From: Desmodus rotundus
Lineage: Eukaryota > Chordata > Mammalia > Chiroptera > Phyllostomidae
DNA length: 64,000 bases
Direction: 5' to 3'
Assembly (NCBI RefSeq): GCF_022682495.2
Contig: NC_071396.1
Location: forward strand, 55,176,022 to 55,240,021
Made by a program: the position numbers and the translations under genes. This document shows, piece by piece, positions 20,093 to 31,770 of the stretch; the first letter of the stretch is position 1; every line of letters starts with the position of its first letter. The notes beneath the pieces are model-generated. The model was not told where the DNA came from. It saw only the letters and a list, made by a program, of their open reading frames with translations, and ran no database searches.

Positions 20093-22495
20093 CTGCTGTG
20101 AAAGGCTTTCTGAAGGGAAATGAAACATGTTTCAAGCATTTTTTAAAAATGCCTCGTGTGGTTCTTTACTGGGAATATTTAAAGCCAGGGATGCAACATA
20201 GCAGGTTATAAACTCAAATATCTAAAGAGGCCAAGTAGATAAGGGGATGAGTATCAATGGAAATAATTTGTGATTATTTGATATATGGCTGTTAGATAAT
20301 TTGTACATACTCTTATTTTCTCAAAACATACTTCAGATACCCTTAGGAGTAATCATTTGTAGCTTACTAAGTAATCACACTGAGATAAAAACCAACCTAT
20401 CAAGAGAGAAAGATTCTGGCAAGAAAACTCTATCAAGCTGGATCATTTTAGGAAATAGATGCCAAAAACAACAACAACAAAGTTTAATTAAAAATAATCA
20501 GACAGTTAAGGGGGTATAGACAGGACTACAGAAAACAATTAGAGTCAGACAGTGAGATTCCATTATCACCCACAGGCTTGAAGGGCACAGACTGGAAAAG
20601 GTGTTACCAGACCCAGAAGAGATGAGGCAGTACAGAAGAGGCTGGTAGCTACAAGGGCTGCAGAAGACCACAGTCACCTGCACCAACACCTCCCGTCTCC
20701 TGTCAGCATCTCTTACTGATCCAACCCAACCAGAGACCAGAGGGCACAAGAACCTGGACCATGCAATGCATAGGGGTCAGCCTTCCTGGGGCAAAGAGCA
20801 GGGGAGAAAAGAGCAAGATATATCTGATGGAGGCAAACTAAGAAAAACCAGCAAACCCACTGAACATTCCTTTTGTTCTACAAGCTCTGCAAGACTTAGA
20901 CTCAAAAGATCTTTTTTCCCTCAGCCCCCCAATAAATCAACAGAATATTTTGTCAAATAATGATAACCTGCTCTGTTCACACTCGCTTAGGCCTACTATT
21001 TTGGTGGATTTATGCATTTGGTTTATTCGAACAGCTTATTGGATTATTTATTTCAAGGAGTATACTGGTTGTTTACTGGTTACTTTTCTGTGTTACTATA
21101 GATACTGGATTGACTCCATAAAAGAAGCCATAGGCAGGGAGTCCACAAAAGCCAGGCTGTGCAGTTGAGGACAGGACAGTGTGGACATCACTCCTTCACA
21201 GGGTCGCCAAAAGGGGCCGAGTCAACAGCACATAACACACCCATAGCTACCACCACTCTCTTACATTTTCAAAAATATAGCATAAGCTTTAAATTTTAGC
21301 CTTTCATCTGGGCTCCAGGGCAGCTCTCCTGGAGGTGCACATTACTCTGGTAAGGGAATTCAGGAGCTGAAGGACCCCAGATCACTGCAGTGCATTTCAT
21401 TAGCCAGGTAAGTTACTTTCTTGTTTCCTATTGCTTGAATGGGCACCAGAGTCATGAAAGCACATTATGCTCTTCCCTGCGGCAGGGGTAAGCCACAAAA
21501 GTGGGGTGGGGAGAAAGACGGAGGGAGAGAGACTGCCATGAAAAATGAAAGGTACTTAAGCAAGCAGAACCACTGTTACACTCTCTGAAAGACAGAGATT
21601 GCAGTGAACAGTTTGCCCAAATTAAAGTGAAGCATGAAAATGGGGTGGAAAGGAATTCTAATTCCCATTTAAAGATGACAGCGGCGGTAGTTGTTCAGTG
21701 TTCTTTGTCACACCTTCAGGTGATGGATGGGCCAGCAGTGCTGCTGAGATGTGGTAATTCAAAGATAGCCAGAGGCAAGAGGAATGCAGAACTCATGTCT
21801 GCCCAATGAGATCTGAGTGTAGAGTTGGCCAGAAATGCAGAAGAGCAAAGGCAGGATGCAGTTAGAAAGAAGTAATGGACGGCGATGAAGGGTGCCTACC
21901 TGCATAGCAGGCAATGAGGAGGAGAGGGAGGTTGGCCTGGGCTTTCCTCTGAAGAGAGCAGTGGGAGGGGGAAGTGGGGCAATGACTGTCCCATCCTTCC
22001 TGACTCTTGTGGAGTCAGGAAACTACTTGGCCATTAATATTTCAAACAAAAAATCATGTGCCACTTGTATTATCTTTAAGAAGAACGTGACAGCTTTGTC
22101 TTACTATCTAAGCTTATCAGACATTTTTCTGTGTGAAATCATGACGACTCTGTGTTTTGCTGTGACAGGGCTTTGTTCCAGAGGTGTGGACAGGGGACTG
22201 GACTGGAAGTAAGGAGACCCAGTGCTCACCTTGGTCTTTGTGATAATAAGCAGGGCATCAGGCATCAGACGTAAAACACAGGGTCTTTCAGCCTGGAAAA
22301 ATCTCAGATCAAAAAGAAGGGCTGACTGGATCCTCAGATCAGACTCTCAGGAAATGAATCATCGTCCCTGTGACGGAATTCAAACTGTTGCCCTACTTTC
22401 TGCTTCTCGTAATTGTGCACACAGACTTTTCTGGCTCTTGATCCTGTTCTCCTGCTAATAAGCCCAGACTGCATTACTCTGGCTTCACACCCATT
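20093..22495. other. Unique sequence, no gene seen
   Basis: No gene or clear repeat recognised. Frames at 20766-20960, 20950-21168, 21892-22212 and 22222-22458 show no domain and have no supporting signals. Confidence 0.5.
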
Positions 22496-22499
22496 CAGT

Positions 22500-22655
22500 G
22501 GCTTGAAGTTAGCACTCTTACAGACATATAATTTGAGGCAACTCACATAATCTCCATGTGATTGAATTTAATCATCTGACAAATGCAGACAATTACACTA
22601 TCATATAAGGCTGATGAGAAGATAAATGTGTTACAGTAAATGAACTAATCTGAAC
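22500..22655 (+). repeat. MIR SINE relic
   Basis: 'gaggcaactcacataatctc', 'aatttaatcatctgacaaat', 'aaggctgatgagaagataaa' follows the sense MIR order of acquired stretches at low identity. Confidence 0.55.
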
Positions 22656-22659
22656 ATAA

Positions 22660-23640
22660 AATTAAAAAATTGATAATTGGATTTTATCAAAATTAAAGAG
22701 ATTTGCTCCCTAAACGATACTGTTAAGAAAATAAAAAGGCAAGACACAAAATGGTAAATCATTCAAAGACGTTTTGCTGACAACAGAATTGTATTTAGAA
22801 TATATAATATGTTCTTACAACTCAATAAGAAGCAGATAAGCAATCTAATAAAAATTTGCAAATGATTTGAAAAACTACTTCACAAAGATATAGGAATTGT
22901 AAATAATCTCTTAAAAGATGCTCAGTATCATTAATCATCAAGAAACTACATATTAAAATGCCAATGAGACACCATTTTACACCCATTAAAATGTCTAAAA
23001 TAAAAAAGACAGAAAATAAAGAGTACTGATGAGAATGTGGAGCAACTGAAACTCTCATACACTGCTTATGGGAATATAAAATTATGCAACCACTTTGGGA
23101 AAAATTTGGCAATTTCTTAAAGAAGTTAAATATAAATCAACTATAAGTCTCAGCCATTCCATAGTAGATACCTACCCCCAGAGAAATAAAAACCAACAAA
23201 GACATAAAGGTAAGTGTTTGTCGCAGCCTTGCCAAGTATTGGAAACAACCCAAATATCCATCAGTAGATAAATAATAGACAAATATGGTATATCCATGCA
23301 ATGGAATACTACTAATCTGTAAAAAAGAATAATCATAGATAGATAGATAGATAGATAATATAGGTAGAAAGATAATGAGTGAACTCAAAATCATTATTCT
23401 GAGTGAAAGAAACTAGATACAAAAGAGCATATAGTATATTATTCCATTTACATAAAAGTCTAAAAAATGCAAATTATATGACAAAAGGCCAGTGGCTGGC
23501 TGCTTCTGATAAAGACAGAAGATGGAGTTGATTGACATCTATCATAACTCATCAAATTATAAACTATTAATGGATGTAGATCATAAGTAAATTATACCTC
23601 AGCAAAGTTGACTTAAAAATAACAAAATAAGTGAGGTACT
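22660..23640 (+). repeat. Ancient L1 3' end (L1M-like)
   Basis: It runs through the last part of ORF2 in sense orientation, broken by many stops. Recognisable words are 'gacaccattttacacccatt', 'actgcttatgggaatataaa', 'cagccttgccaagtattgga', 'atccatgcaatggaatacta' and, in the 3' UTR, 'tatacctcagcaaagttgac'. It is older than the long L1s in the window. A (GATA)n microsatellite (23336-23358) lies inside it. Confidence 0.85.
23336..23358. repeat. (GATA)n microsatellite
   Basis: Five to six GATA units lie inside the ancient L1 3' end. Confidence 0.95.
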
Positions 23641-24072
23641 GGGATCCCAGCTTTGCTCAGAGTTCTAAATGTCAATATTATTCTTATTTTTCCTCATAGC
23701 TCCTAGTGTTATCACCCCACCACTGACATGTGAGCCATCCCCACTCACAGCTGACAGCATGCATCAGTTTCACCCTGTGGACAGTGGGCAGGGGGGCAGT
23801 GGTGAGGCACTTAATGAAACTCCTTCCTCTCTTAGAGGGGTTGTGGGAGGATCAAATGATGGCACATAACATGGAAAGTTACCCCATAAATACTGTTCTG
23901 CAGTTTTGTTACTATGTGCTCACCCATTTGATGCCCCCTCAGGACTAACACTGTTCCTGATGAAAGGAAAATAAACGGACCAAAAAAAAAGAATCTCGAG
24001 ATTTTTCTCCGCTCTTCTTATGGTTCCATCTACCAGTGGAATCTTAGAAATGGCATGCCAGATGGATGAAAA
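23641..24072. other. Unique sequence, no gene seen
   Basis: No gene or repeat recognised. Small frames at 23669-23948 look like chance. Confidence 0.5.
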
Positions 24073-24074
24073 CA

Positions 24075-24250
24075 GAGTTTGACACGAAACAGATGTGAAT
24101 TCAAACTTCAAGTCTACCCCTAACCAGCTGTGTCTGTTAGGCCCAGTTTATCCTATGTAAAGTGGAGATAATAGTCATGACTGATACGGTTTCTTGTGAC
24201 ATTAAAAAATGCAATGAGATTGTATAATACACTACACAGCACCTTGGAGC
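24075..24250 (+). repeat. MIR SINE relic
   Basis: 'gatgtgaattcaaacttcaa', 'ccctaaccagctgtgtctgt', 'cagtttatcctatgtaaagt' and 'acactacacagcaccttgga' follow the sense MIR order. Confidence 0.65.
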
Positions 24251-24254
24251 CAAT

Positions 24255-26985
24255 AAGCTCTCTGTTTTTAGACTCTGCAGAACGGTCTGGTGTGAGGAGC
24301 CAGCCCTGGAGCTGTGGATCCATCGACAAGACCTGGCATAATATCCAGGTCTTTACATCTCTGTTTTCTCACTCTCTGCTTGAGGGGCCGTGTGCTGAAG
24401 GTCAGGGTGGAAAATGGCCTCTTCCTACAGGTAATTTCTTCTGTCCATGTGCTGTTGGTGATGTTATTATCGGTGCTGGTGGCCGGCCAATCCCTGCAGC
24501 CAGTCACTCTCAGTTCATCTCTCTCAAGGCTCCAGATGGCATTTGAATACTCATTGATAATAAACAAGGAGAGATTTTTTTAATTTTTAAAAGTCTTCTC
24601 TAATTCACTTGGATAATTACCTCAATAATAATAATAATAATTCTGAATACTTTCCATAACCCATATGGAAAGTGCTGAGATCACAAAGAAGAGAGCTGCT
24701 AATTAGCTATTTTAATTTTGCCTAAAAATAACAGGATCAAAAGCATTCAGTCAGGGAACTGGAATCCCATCTTCAAAGGCAGAGGATTGAGGAAGAAGTG
24801 AGGGGAGTATTCAGGGGCTTGCTGCAAAGAAACAATGGGCGCAACAGGCCAAGGCAAATGATTCAAAATCACCTGCATTTGGGAAACTTCCAAAAGGGGA
24901 AGCTATTTGTGTCCTGTAAGTGAAGACCTCACCTCACCAATTATGTTATTCCATAGGTCAGTCAGGAATTCTATAAAGTCAAAGGACAGAATGAGGGTGT
25001 TGTATTGTTTTTAATAAGAATCCCACTTGCCCTTTATACTGCTTAATCTGTAGCAATGCCAGCATTTTGTTAGAAGTCTTCAGTGTTTTTCAATTAGTGA
25101 CGGTGGCAAAAAATGTTCCTGTTGCTCAAGACAGGTAAAACAAACCATTACAGACTGCTCTGCAGGCAGAGCCCAGGTCCTGATGGATGTCCTGCCGAGC
25201 CTCAGATGCACCGAGCCTCAGATGCACCGACCAGAAAATGCTCTCGTGTTCTATGTGGAGACACATTTAATGAAGCAAATGGATTCCTTTTAGGCACAGA
25301 AAAAGCTACAAAGAAAATTACATCAGGGCTGAAAATTTAAGACTTATCGGAATCTTGTCTTCTCTAAATCAGAACTGTTCCATCCTCATAAAAATGTTTG
25401 CAATAGAGCTGAAGAAGAAGAGACTAAGTCATTTTAAAAAAATAAATAACCTTGCTCTGTCTAGAGAAAAAAAAAAACTGTGAAAACTGTAAAACTCCTG
25501 ATGTGGGTTTCAAAGTTTGTATGTCATAGAAGTTGTAATCCTGGGACCTCAAAGAGACAGTGGCTAAATAATGCCTTTCCAAGTCTGTGAGATGAGACGA
25601 TGCTTCTCCTGTTTTGAGTATCATCAATCCTACAACTACTAAGAAAAGTAATTGTGTAGACAAGTCTGTCACTTTCGCCACTCTCTTGTCCATCCCCCTT
25701 CATTTTGCAACAAAACCTGGCTTTTCTGTGGAACCAATATTATCTTCATATGCCCTGTGACCTGGCCAGTCAGAACATCGTATCCTCGGGCCCCAAAATA
25801 GCCATCGCATCATAAGAACCTGCTAAGAGTGCAGCTAACACACAACAAAGTGGACCCAGGAGATGAGAAAAGAAGCTCCTTAATGTCATTTGAGTGCCTG
25901 GACCAGCCTGGCCTGATGCAGGGTGCCCTGGATGCTGGTGACAGGAGACGTTCTTTTTGTGATCAAGCTGGTTGAGTCGCTTTCTGTCACCTGCAACCGG
26001 TAAGAGTCCTGGCTAACAAATAAATGTAGTTCTTATACTTTAAAGTTGGACATGTCATCTAGTAAATTAGGCTGAGTTTTCTCTACTTGGAAACTTATGT
26101 GAAAATATATCCTGATTTTTTTTTTTTAGGTCAGCATCACTGTTCTGAGGAAGAGAGAAAAGGAATGAAAAGAGGTGATGTTAATGAGCTAGTGATGATT
26201 AAGAACTAGAGATTTTGAAGAACCCAGTCCTTTTATAGACTGAGAAGTGCTCTGGGAACTACATCAGACCCAGAAGGAAGATAACTTGGAAAATTTTTAT
26301 TGCTAATAAATCCTCCGTAATTTCCATTGGCACAACTTGGGGAAAAAAACTTTGCTGGCAGGAATAAAACCTACATGAAGAAAAAATTAAAACATGATAT
26401 TTATGTGTTTCCTACTGGTACTATTAAGTCCTCCCCACCCCTAATACATACAGGGAAAGAGTAACTTACTAGGATCTAAAAATATAGAGTATATTTGATT
26501 AAAGGTCATGCCACCATTAAAATGTTTCTCCAAAACTCTGAGACGGAGAAATAAGGATGACCAGCTTTCCTCAGAATCCCTCAAGAATACTTACATTATG
26601 GGCCCATTAATGATTCTGGTGATTCATGTCTTCCCTTAAGCACACATGGGAAATATATAGCAAGGTGACGAAAGCTGAGAAATATGATTTTTGGCATCTA
26701 TCGGTGCCTGATGGGTGCTAAAAGGAGTCCTTGAAGCAGAAGCACGCATGACAGCACACTGGCCACTTTTTGCATTAGACAGAACAGATAACAACGAGGG
26801 TTCCGGAGCCTGTCCCAGCTGGCCCCTGCCTGACTCCGCTTCCTGCTATGCCACCAGCCAGACTCTGGCACACTGACTCCAGCCCTGATGAGTAGCATGC
26901 AGTTCCTCAAAGGTACCTTGTCCCTTCACTTCGAGGTTTCCCCACGTCTCCGAGGAAAACCCTTCCTATGATCCCCCCGCAATCC
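24255..26985. other. Unique sequence, no gene seen
   Basis: No gene supported. Two exact tandem 16-base units (CGAGCCTCAGATGCAC) are at 25196-25227. A short AAT run is near 24623-24641. The frames at 24196-24583 have no recognisable product. CAG|GTAA near 24428 is an isolated splice-like word with no exon evidence. Confidence 0.5.
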
Positions 26986-26989
26986 CATC

Positions 26990-27275
26990 AAACACACTCC
27001 TCTTTCACCCAGTTAATCTCTATATTTCATCCTCTGGGAAGCCTTTCTTGACTCCTGAAGTAGGTTAGGGGTCCCTCATTAGCTCCAGAAGAACCCTCTA
27101 TGCTGACCCCACCTGCCTCAACGCTACTCATCACAATGTCTTGAAATTGCTCATTGACTTTCTGTCTCCACTGCTAAACTATAAATTCCCTGGAGGTAAA
27201 TGGTTTGTGTCTCTCAACATTGTATCCTCTGTTCCTAGAACACACTGGATGCTCAGTTAATGTACATCAGATTCT
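26990..27275 (+). repeat. L2 relic
   Basis: 'ggaagcctttcttgactcct', 'taaactataaattccctgga', 'attgtatcctctgttcctag' and 'gatgctcagttaatgt' match the sense L2 3' region. Confidence 0.7.
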
Positions 27276-27314
27276 ATTCAAGTAATAATGCTTGGGTTCT
27301 TGTCACTTCCAAGG

Positions 27315-27515
27315 CCCCACAATGCAGTGGATAATGGTTGGCCTCACCCCAAACATAGTCCAAGTCCTGATTCAGCTAATTACCAGCTTGGGGACCTGGA
27401 GCAAGTTACTCAGTCTTTCTGAATGTCCTCATCTTTAAATGGAGCATATATTCTCCCTTCGCAATACTGCCGTAAAGATGCAATGAAATGCCACATCGAA
27501 AAGTATTAGCATCAG
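27315..27515 (+). repeat. MIR SINE relic
   Basis: 'aagtcctgattcagctaatt', 'gagcaagttactcagtcttt', 'cctcatctttaaatggagca' and 'ccgtaaagatgcaatgaaat' follow the sense MIR order. Confidence 0.75.
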
Positions 27516-27519
27516 CAAC

Positions 27520-28150
27520 ACTTGCACAAGTGTTTGTCTTTTTTCCTTGTAGCAATTGCCTTTATCCCCTGCCCTTTACTGAGCTCCTGCCTCTGCCCAT
27601 GTCCCTGACTCCTCTGTGAGGGCTTCCTAGATTTTGGCTGTCCTTGCACCTATCTCTGAATACCTCTGGCAATCTGTGTGGTCCCCACATGCTGGCATTT
27701 CACTCCTAGAAAAAGCCCTTCAGTGGACTTCTGCCAATCTGAGAAAATGTTCACTGCTCTGGGCAAAATGAGTAAAAAAGTGTTTTCCAGATAATTATTT
27801 TTGTTGTTTAAAAGAAATCAATTGTTCTTGAAGGAAATAAATTATTCTTGATTATGAGTTAAGGTACTTCCTACATTTTATGTTAAATCTCCTTTTCTTC
27901 ATTGAGTGATGATAATAATAGCATATATATTATTGTTACTTGAAAAATAAAAAGTTGATATCCCCAATGTAGGTAATCAATGTTTTAATTTTAATACAGC
28001 TCCATAAAATTTAAAATCTGAGAAATGTTATCTCAGATTCCCAAGTACAAGGTATGGAACTGGAGGAATTGGGGTTAATTCCCTAATTAAGAAAAAAATT
28101 CAAAATAATTCATTGGTGTGGTACTTAATCTCCAAAGACATTCAAAAGAG
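27520..28150. other. Unique sequence, no gene seen
   Basis: AT-rich non-coding DNA with no feature that I can support. Confidence 0.5.
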
Positions 28151-28735
28151 CCGCATCTCCCATTATTTATGTCCTTGTGTAGTTACTTTCCTTCTAATCT
28201 GGCTCATTATGTGACTTGCCTGTAACTAAAACAATTCAATAGAACCAATGCTATTTGACTTCTGGGCCAAGGTTATAAGAAGCTTTGCAGCTGTTGCCTT
28301 GGACCACTGGTATACCTGCTCTGAGGGAGTCCAGCCTCCTTGTAAGCAGTCTAACTATCCCATGAACTGACACGCTATGAGGAAGCCCAACTAGTCATGT
28401 AAGAGGGCACATGTAAGAGAGAAAGACATGTTCAGGCACACCAGCTACTCCACTCAGCCCGGTCAAGGGACATGTGAGTGAAGAAACATGCATTCCGGGA
28501 GATGTGAAATGGAGAAGACATTTGAGACTCCTCAAATCATTCAACCATCCTTAATCATTGGGGCCACACAAGCTGAGGGCCCTGTCATGGCAGAGCAAAG
28601 ACCAGGCATCTCCACTGGGCACAGCTTAATTCCTGACTTACAGAACCATGAGATTTATAAAATCATTAGTATGTCATACTGTTAAACTAGGGGGTGGTTC
28701 ACTTTGTGTCAACCAGGACAATTTAAGTAACATGG
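28150..28735 (+). repeat. MLT1-like LTR (ERVL-MaLR), diverged
   Basis: Blocks resemble a sense MLT1 LTR: 'aattcaatagaaccaatgct', 'gacttctgggccaaggttat', 'agctttgcagctgttgcctt', 'acacgctatgaggaagccca', 'aattcctgacttacagaacc' and 'atgagatttataaaatcatt'. The ends are not clear. It lies just left of the nested L1 complex. Confidence 0.65.
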
Positions 28736-28762
28736 AGCAGCTCACATTGAAAAGAAAGGCTT

Positions 28763-28782
28763 AAGGACCAGGTCTCTGGAAG
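28763..28782. repeat. Old L1 target-site duplication, left copy
   Basis: This 20-base stretch ends in GTCTCTGGAAG and matches 37325-37344 at 17 of 20 positions, with the last 11 exact. The pair brackets an old 3' L1 fragment that was later split twice. Confidence 0.75.
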
Positions 28783-28821
28783 GAGGAGGAACTGGAGAGA
28801 TGCAAATTAAAAACACATTGA
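28783..28821 (+). repeat. Old L1 fragment, part 1 (left of L1-B)
   Basis: 'gagagatgcaaattaaaaac' is the L1 ORF2 3' region, the same place as 'gagagatgcaaattaaaacc' at about 19314 in L1-A. It continues at 35756 after the L1-B insertion. Its 5' end is a truncation. Confidence 0.75.
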
Positions 28822-29297
28822 TGCGGCGAAATAGGTGGGAGCGGAGGACACTTCCCCTCAGCACCAGTGAAACACCTAGCTGATCTGAGGAACAGAGTGA
28901 ACAGCCAACAGTATTCCAGCACATATGAAAATCGGAGACCAAAAGTTGTAGAGGACATTGAAAAATCAGATGGTAAGAAGAATGCTTAAGGACAGTAAGG
29001 TCTCCGGGACCAGCACTGGGGACCAGGGTGGCGAAGCCCCTGGCCGGGCCGCAGGGGCTGCCGCAAGATTCTTAGGAGAGAGCCAGGCTGGGCTATGTGA
29101 GAGGCCAGGTGCTTCTTTGGACGGGGTGGGGGGCAGAGGGGGGGTGTTGAATAGGAGGAATTTCTCGAAAAGAAAAAGAGAAAATAGAGGCACTCAGAGG
29201 CTGTTTAGAGAATTCTCCACAGCAGCTGTGGCCTCTTGCATCCCTACCCCCTCAAGCCCCTGGACTGTGAACACCAGATAAGCAGCCCCGGCACACA

Positions 29298-29460
29298 CCT
29301 GAAGCCCAGGTCAGTGTGCACCCAGATAATCGACCAGGATGCCTGGGCGCACAGACCCAAAGCCTGCGGGTAAGTGCACACCCCCATCAGCAGCCTGGGC
29401 ACCCACACCTGAAACCCCGGGTGAGTGTGCACCATGATCAGCGGTCTGGGTGCCCACGGG
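29298..29460 (+). repeat. Imperfect tandem units in L1-B 5' UTR
   Basis: About three units of roughly 55 bases are present, beginning near 29298, 29353 and 29408. Each carries 'cctgaaaccccgggtgagtg' or 'agacccaaagcctgcgggta' variants. L1-A has five to six units. Confidence 0.6.
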
Positions 29461-29919
29461 CGACATCACCTGAAGCAGCGGTGACTGAGGACCTCCCACC
29501 TAGCCCCTGCACACATAGCCCTGCAGGGCCTACTCCCTCTCTAGGAGGAAGTCAGAACACCCAGCAGAGGGGAGCTGCAGGGCTAGGGGAGACTGCAGTC
29601 CCTGGAAAGAATTGACCAAGTAGGGGGCTGAACTACCCTGAAGGAGCACTGAGAGCCCCTAGCATCTAGGACAGCAAAGAGCAAGAAGGTAGAGTGTGAG
29701 TAGCCCCTAATTGGTACACCGCAAGGACAGCACAACTGGTAGAATAAAGGCTTAGGGGGGAGCAGAAGGACCCTGAGGACTGGACTGGAGGCTGAACAAC
29801 AGCGAAAAGTGAGGCTCAGGAAGGGAGACAAGTGAAACCAATCCCTTCAACCACCCCCTCCAGTTTCACAGACAGGAAGACCAGCAGAACTGACCTGACG
29901 GGTTTAAAGCCAGCAGAAG

Positions 29920-30166
29920 ACTTTTTTTTTTTTCTAATTCCTTCTTCCTTTCTGTCCTTCTTTCTTTTTTTATTCCTTCCTCCTTCCTTCCTTTACTTTT
30001 TTATTCCTTCTTCCTCCCTTCTTTTATTTATTTTTTGTTAAAATTCCTCTTCTTCTCTTTCCTCTAGTATTTTTGTATTCCTGCTTCTTTCCATCCTTCC
30101 TTTCCTTTTCTATTCCTTTTTCCTTCTTTCCCTTTTTCTTTTTCTTTTCCTTTACCCACAGATGAG
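29920..30166 (+). promoter_or_regulatory. Long pyrimidine tract ending in CAG|ATGAGA
   Basis: A C/T-rich run of about 235 bases ends in ACCCACAG (30154-30161), followed by ATGAGA. The donor-like GT of L1-A and L1-C is AT here. Confidence 0.5.
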
Positions 30167-30204
30167 ACAATAAAACCTGGAGCTCTGAAAAGACCAGAGT
30201 TAGA

Positions 30205-30647
30205 CCCACACAGGGGTCATCCTAACAACTGAAAAATTGAGACAAATTTCACTTGGCTACTCCAGAGAACTTGCAAGGTGGGAGCGGTGAACACCAGTAC
30301 ACCTACTGGAAGAGGAAACCCACCAACAAAGGAACCGCCAACAGATAACAACGGAAGAAGGTGAAGAAGGAGTGGAAGCCACAATAATTTCAATCCAGGA
30401 CTAATAAGGAAATACAATTAAATAGTGGAGAAATTACTCAGAAAAAAAAAAAACTGAACAAGAGTGAGAAAGAAGCCTCAAAACCTTGTATACACAGAAG
30501 AATCAGCTTCAACAAAAACTGTCCACATCTGCACAACACAATAAAAGATATGGTGCACGGACTGACCCTCAATTAAAGAGCTCAAGGGAAGGACCCATCA
30601 AAGAAAGACACAAAAATCATGACCCAAAGACATACAGAGAGGCAACA
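30205..30647 (+). other. L1-B-specific 5' UTR block (~440 bp)
   Basis: Between 'gaccagagttagacc' and 'ataaacg', L1-B holds about 440 extra bases. L1-A (about 14866-14892) and L1-C (about 47545-47572) join the same flanks through about 11 bases. Either the block is ancestral and lost in the A/C 5' lineage, or B belongs to another 5' UTR subfamily. No ORF or known motif is seen in it. Confidence 0.7.
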
Positions 30648-30803
30648 TAAACGACCGCCCAAGACCAGTGAACTCAGCACATTAAGGAGATGGCACCACT
30701 GAATCACACTGGCATTCGACCACATAAGTTCACAACATAAACCCAGGGAGACAGAACAGATCAATTTAAGAGGCAGAGGATAACAAGAAGAGCCTCACAA
30801 ACA

Positions 30804-31718
30804 ATGGGAAGACAAAGAAACAATCCCCAAATGAAAGGAAGGGAGGAAGCCTCAGAAACAATGCTAACTGAAAAAGAGGGAAGTCAACTATCAGATACTG
30901 AGTTCAAAGCAATGGCTATCAGGAAGCTCAAAGACAGCTACCAGAAACTACAGGGAAACTACAATGAACTCACTGCAAACTATATCAACATGAAAAAGGA
31001 CATAGAAACTATCAACAAGGGCCAAGAGGAAATAAAGAATACAATTTCTGAACTGAAGAACACAGTAGAAGGAATCAAAGGCAGACTTGATGAGGCAGAG
31101 GATCGGATCAGCAAGCTGGAGGACAAAGTAGAAAAAAACACCCAGAAAGAGCAAGAAAAGGAAAAGAGGCTCAGAACGAATGAAGAGGGATTAAAGAAAG
31201 TGCAGAACAACATGAAATATAATAATATCCATTAATAGGGATGCCAGAAGGAGAAGAAGAAGAGCGAGGGATAGAAAACCTGTTTGAAAAAGTAATGATG
31301 GAAAATTTCCCTAATCTGATGAGAGAAAAAGTCACCCAAATCCAGGAAACCCAGAGAGTCCCAAGCAAGAGGAACCCAAAGAGGCCCACTGCAAGACACA
31401 CCATAATTAAAATGGCAAAATTCGAAGACAAAGAGAGGATCTTAAAGGCAGCAAGGGACAAAAAGGAAGTAACATACAAGGGAGCCCCAATAAGGTTAGC
31501 AGCTGACTTCTCAATGGAAACACTCCAAGCCAGAAGAGAATGGCAAAAAATTATTCCAAGTAATGAGAACCACAGGCTGGCAACCAAGGCTAATTTATCC
31601 GGAAAGGTTCTCAATTAAGACAGAAGGCCAAATAAGGAGTTTCCCAGACAAAAGAAGTCTAAAAGAATACACTTCCACCAAACCAGCTCTGCAAGAGATG
31701 CTAAAGGGACTGCTTTAA
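30804..31718 (+). pseudogene. L1-B ORF1p with two frameshifts
   Basis: This is the RNA-binding ORF1p of L1. ATG 30804 opens the same GRQRNNPQMKGREEASE start. A coiled-coil half (with an 8-residue shorter segment at LKDSYQKLQ) is intact to about residue 140. A one-base loss near 31232 shifts the frame just before the RRM signature. The second frame (31241-31618) carries the GEEEERGIENLFEKVMMENFP, ERILKAARDK and YKGAPIRLAADFS motifs. A one-base gain near 31550 restores the first frame for the tail up to TAA 31716-31718. Undamaged length would be 304 residues. Confidence 0.9.
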
Positions 31719-31770
31719 GGAAAGGAAGGAAAAGAGAAAGAGAGAGGAACACAGGTGGGAAAAACTGGCA

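Noticed and set aside
24196..24583. Overlapping open frames with a CAG|GTAA word, as a possible host exon
   Set aside because: The predicted peptide has no domain or compositional sign of coding sequence, a competing frame of similar length lies on each strand, and no paired acceptor or neighbouring exon was found.
30205..30647. A spliced-out intron explaining the 5' UTR block missing from L1-A and L1-C
   Set aside because: The block edges in L1-B do not begin with GT or end with AG at the joins, and about 11 unrelated bases sit at the join in A and C.
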